Part shown: positions 62,549 through 64,000 of the stretch, piece after piece
Layout of the letters: the number at the start of each line of letters is the position of its first letter
Numbering within the stretch: position 1 is the first letter of the stretch
Assembly: GCF_003590095.1 (NCBI RefSeq)
Contig: NC_039492.1
Coordinates: 5,022,001 to 5,086,000, forward strand
DNA: 64,000 nt
DNA from: Trichoplusia ni
Lineage: Eukaryota; Arthropoda; Insecta; Lepidoptera; Noctuidae
Direction: 5' to 3'
Made by a program: the position numbers and the translations under genes
The notes under the pieces: generated by a model
Seen by the model: only the letters and a program-made list of their open reading frames with translations
What the model was told of the DNA's origin: nothing
Databases searched by the model: none

Positions 62549-62845
62549 CTGGACTAATAAGTATAATTTGTTTCTATTATGTATAAGTTAAGCTAATTAC
62601 TTATTTTATAATACAACATGACTGTTTTTAAAGTACAAAATAAGTTTATTTTTGTAAAAGAGAGAATGTTTAAAAGTTTTGTTACTTTATAGAAGAAATT
62701 TTGAGTTTTTGTTTTTTTTTAATAAATAAATAAACATAAATAAATAGTTTGTTGAATTTATTATTAGTATGTAAGTGTAAATATAATAAAACTTAATATC
62801 TATTCAAATTAATAAATAAACCTCGATATACAGACCGATAAAACA

Positions 62846-62908
62846 CATGCGTCAATTTTACGCATGATTATCTTTAACGTACGTCACAATATGATTATCT
62901 TTCTAGGG
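62846..62908 (+). repeat. piggyBac right terminal repeats
   Basis: 19-bp internal repeat 62846-62864 (exact complement of the left copy), a 31-bp spacer, and the 13-bp terminal repeat 62896-62908 ending TCTAGGG. Undamaged. Confidence 0.95.
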
Positions 62909-62912
62909 TTAA

Positions 62913-64000
62913 AGTTTTACAATTGTTAGGTCCCATACCTATCCCGAGACTAGGTAGAGTACAAAAGTATGTTCTACGAATATAACTTAAAAGCCACACA
63001 CACAACTACAAAATCTAACCATAATACTTGTTGACGATTATAATAAACAATAGTTTTATTTATATCTAAGCGGAAGTTCACACTATAATTGCCCGAGACG
63101 GCAATAAAAGGACTTTAGCGCCACCATATCAATGAACAATAAATAATAAACACATAATTACTTTGTTATCCTACATTAACTTTACCGATTCTTTACTTAA
63201 CTCTCTGACTTCTAGCCTAGTATACCACCGCTGAGTATAAGTTCAAATTCCCCTATGATTTCTTAAACTACTTCAACCAATAATCCTTTTTTATTGAGTG
63301 ATGTGGATGAACGCTGAATAAAAATGCCTCTACCCGTGTCGATGATAAAGCCTTCGATGATTTTTCTAGCAATTTTTGGCTCTCCCTTTTTTATAGATCT
63401 ATGCAGTTAGCCCGATTGCAGGCTTTGATTACTCTACAGTCAGCCGGTATATGTCCTTAATGCATCAAATCAGGTCTACATTATTCGCTTGTACACATGT
63501 TTCTACTTTCGCACTATTTAAAAAAATATTCTTTTAAAAGTGCTTTTCTCGGTGTTTTTAATGAACATTGGAGTGTTGTTAAAGTAAGATGGTTGCCAAA
63601 TGGAGCTACATTGTAAAATGTTGACGCATCACGGGAATGTCTCTACAATTTTACCTGTATTCTCTATTCACACATTTATGATGTTTCTGCTGAGTGAGTA
63701 ATGCCCGAGATTTGTAAGTTACACACAGAACACAGTCTGTCGTGTGTGTGTACAGTCATTCTCTGAATTATTGTTACGACAACAGTCCAACACTGATTAA
63801 GAAGAACGGTTGTCGCGAATTGAACTTTACTGCTTAACATTATCATTTTTATAACATCAATTACACATACAGTTCATACCTAAATCATTGAAATTTATTA
63901 GATATTCATGAACTAATAGCTTGTTTATATTAAGACATATTCGAAACAATTTAGCTGTTATTCTTATCTCCATGCCAATTCTCGGAAACCGTATCTCCTG
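62913..64000. other. Flank to the right of piggyBac, nothing recognised
   Basis: AT-rich sequence. No coding, RNA or repeat feature that I can support. It may continue the long intron or spacer proposed for 49451 onward. Confidence 0.5.

Larger units (their letters stand above)
60429..62912 (+). mobile_element. piggyBac: piggyBac transposon (IFP2 type), 2,476 bp, with TTAA duplications
   Basis: The element runs 60433-62908 between TTAA at 60429-60432 and 62909-62912. Both termini have the canonical layout: 13-bp terminal repeat CCCTAGAAAGATA, spacer (3 bp left, 31 bp right), and 19-bp internal inverted repeat. Length equals that of the element described from Trichoplusia ni. Against memory of that element I see only a few base substitutions (for example near 60524, 61000 and 61671) plus five one-base indels in the transposase. 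Such similarity means a very recent insertion or recent horizontal spread. The ends look competent for mobilisation in trans, but the self-encoded transposase is broken. Confidence 0.97.

Noticed and set aside
1..64000. CRISPR arrays, operons, tRNA genes, prophage or defence loci
   Set aside because: Intron-rich animal DNA with no repeat-spacer arrays. I found no cloverleaf-consistent A and B boxes; the only Pol III-like promoter seen is the 5S-like head of the SINE.

Overview
The window is animal nuclear DNA from a moth (Lepidoptera), most likely a noctuid. Introns and spacers are AT-rich. The dispersed repeats are typical of moths, and there is a nearly complete copy of piggyBac, the transposon first described from the cabbage looper Trichoplusia ni. 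From memory the copy differs from the published element at only a few bases, so a plusiine or other noctuid host is plausible. The species cannot be fixed from this sequence alone.

Layout. (1) 1-6712, plus strand: the last three coding exons and 3'UTR of an ABHD2-type alpha/beta hydrolase; its start and catalytic serine lie to the left of the window. (2) 6713-9837: spacer with a 406-bp MITE flanked by TTA. (3) 9838-15525, minus strand: a complete plexin, best matched to plexin A, encoded in one uninterrupted 1,895-codon reading frame. (4) 15526-18650: divergent spacer between plexin and TRRAP. (5) 18651-46423, plus strand: the whole coding region of TRRAP (Drosophila Nipped-A). I resolve it into 47 exons that join in frame to 3,875 codons. 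Its introns hold a 5S-rRNA-derived SINE with an 11-bp target duplication, a retroposon 3' end, several strong hairpins, and a diverged second copy of the end of exon 35. (6) 47304-60428: about 13 kb with no recognisable protein gene. It has a fold-back repeat just after TRRAP, a GC-rich block with a good splice donor that may be a noncoding first exon, and several other GC-rich islands. (7) 60433-62908: piggyBac between TTAA duplications, with intact termini and a transposase frame broken by five small indels. (8) 62913-64000: nothing recognised.

The three host genes act separately. ABHD2 is a membrane lipid hydrolase. Plexin is the semaphorin receptor used in axon guidance. TRRAP is the activator-binding scaffold of the SAGA and Tip60/NuA4 histone acetyltransferase complexes. 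I found no sign of a gene cluster or an immune or defence system. The unusual content lies in gene structure (intronless plexin, duplicated TRRAP exon) and in mobile DNA (5S-SINE, MITE, fold-back, frameshifted but end-intact piggyBac).
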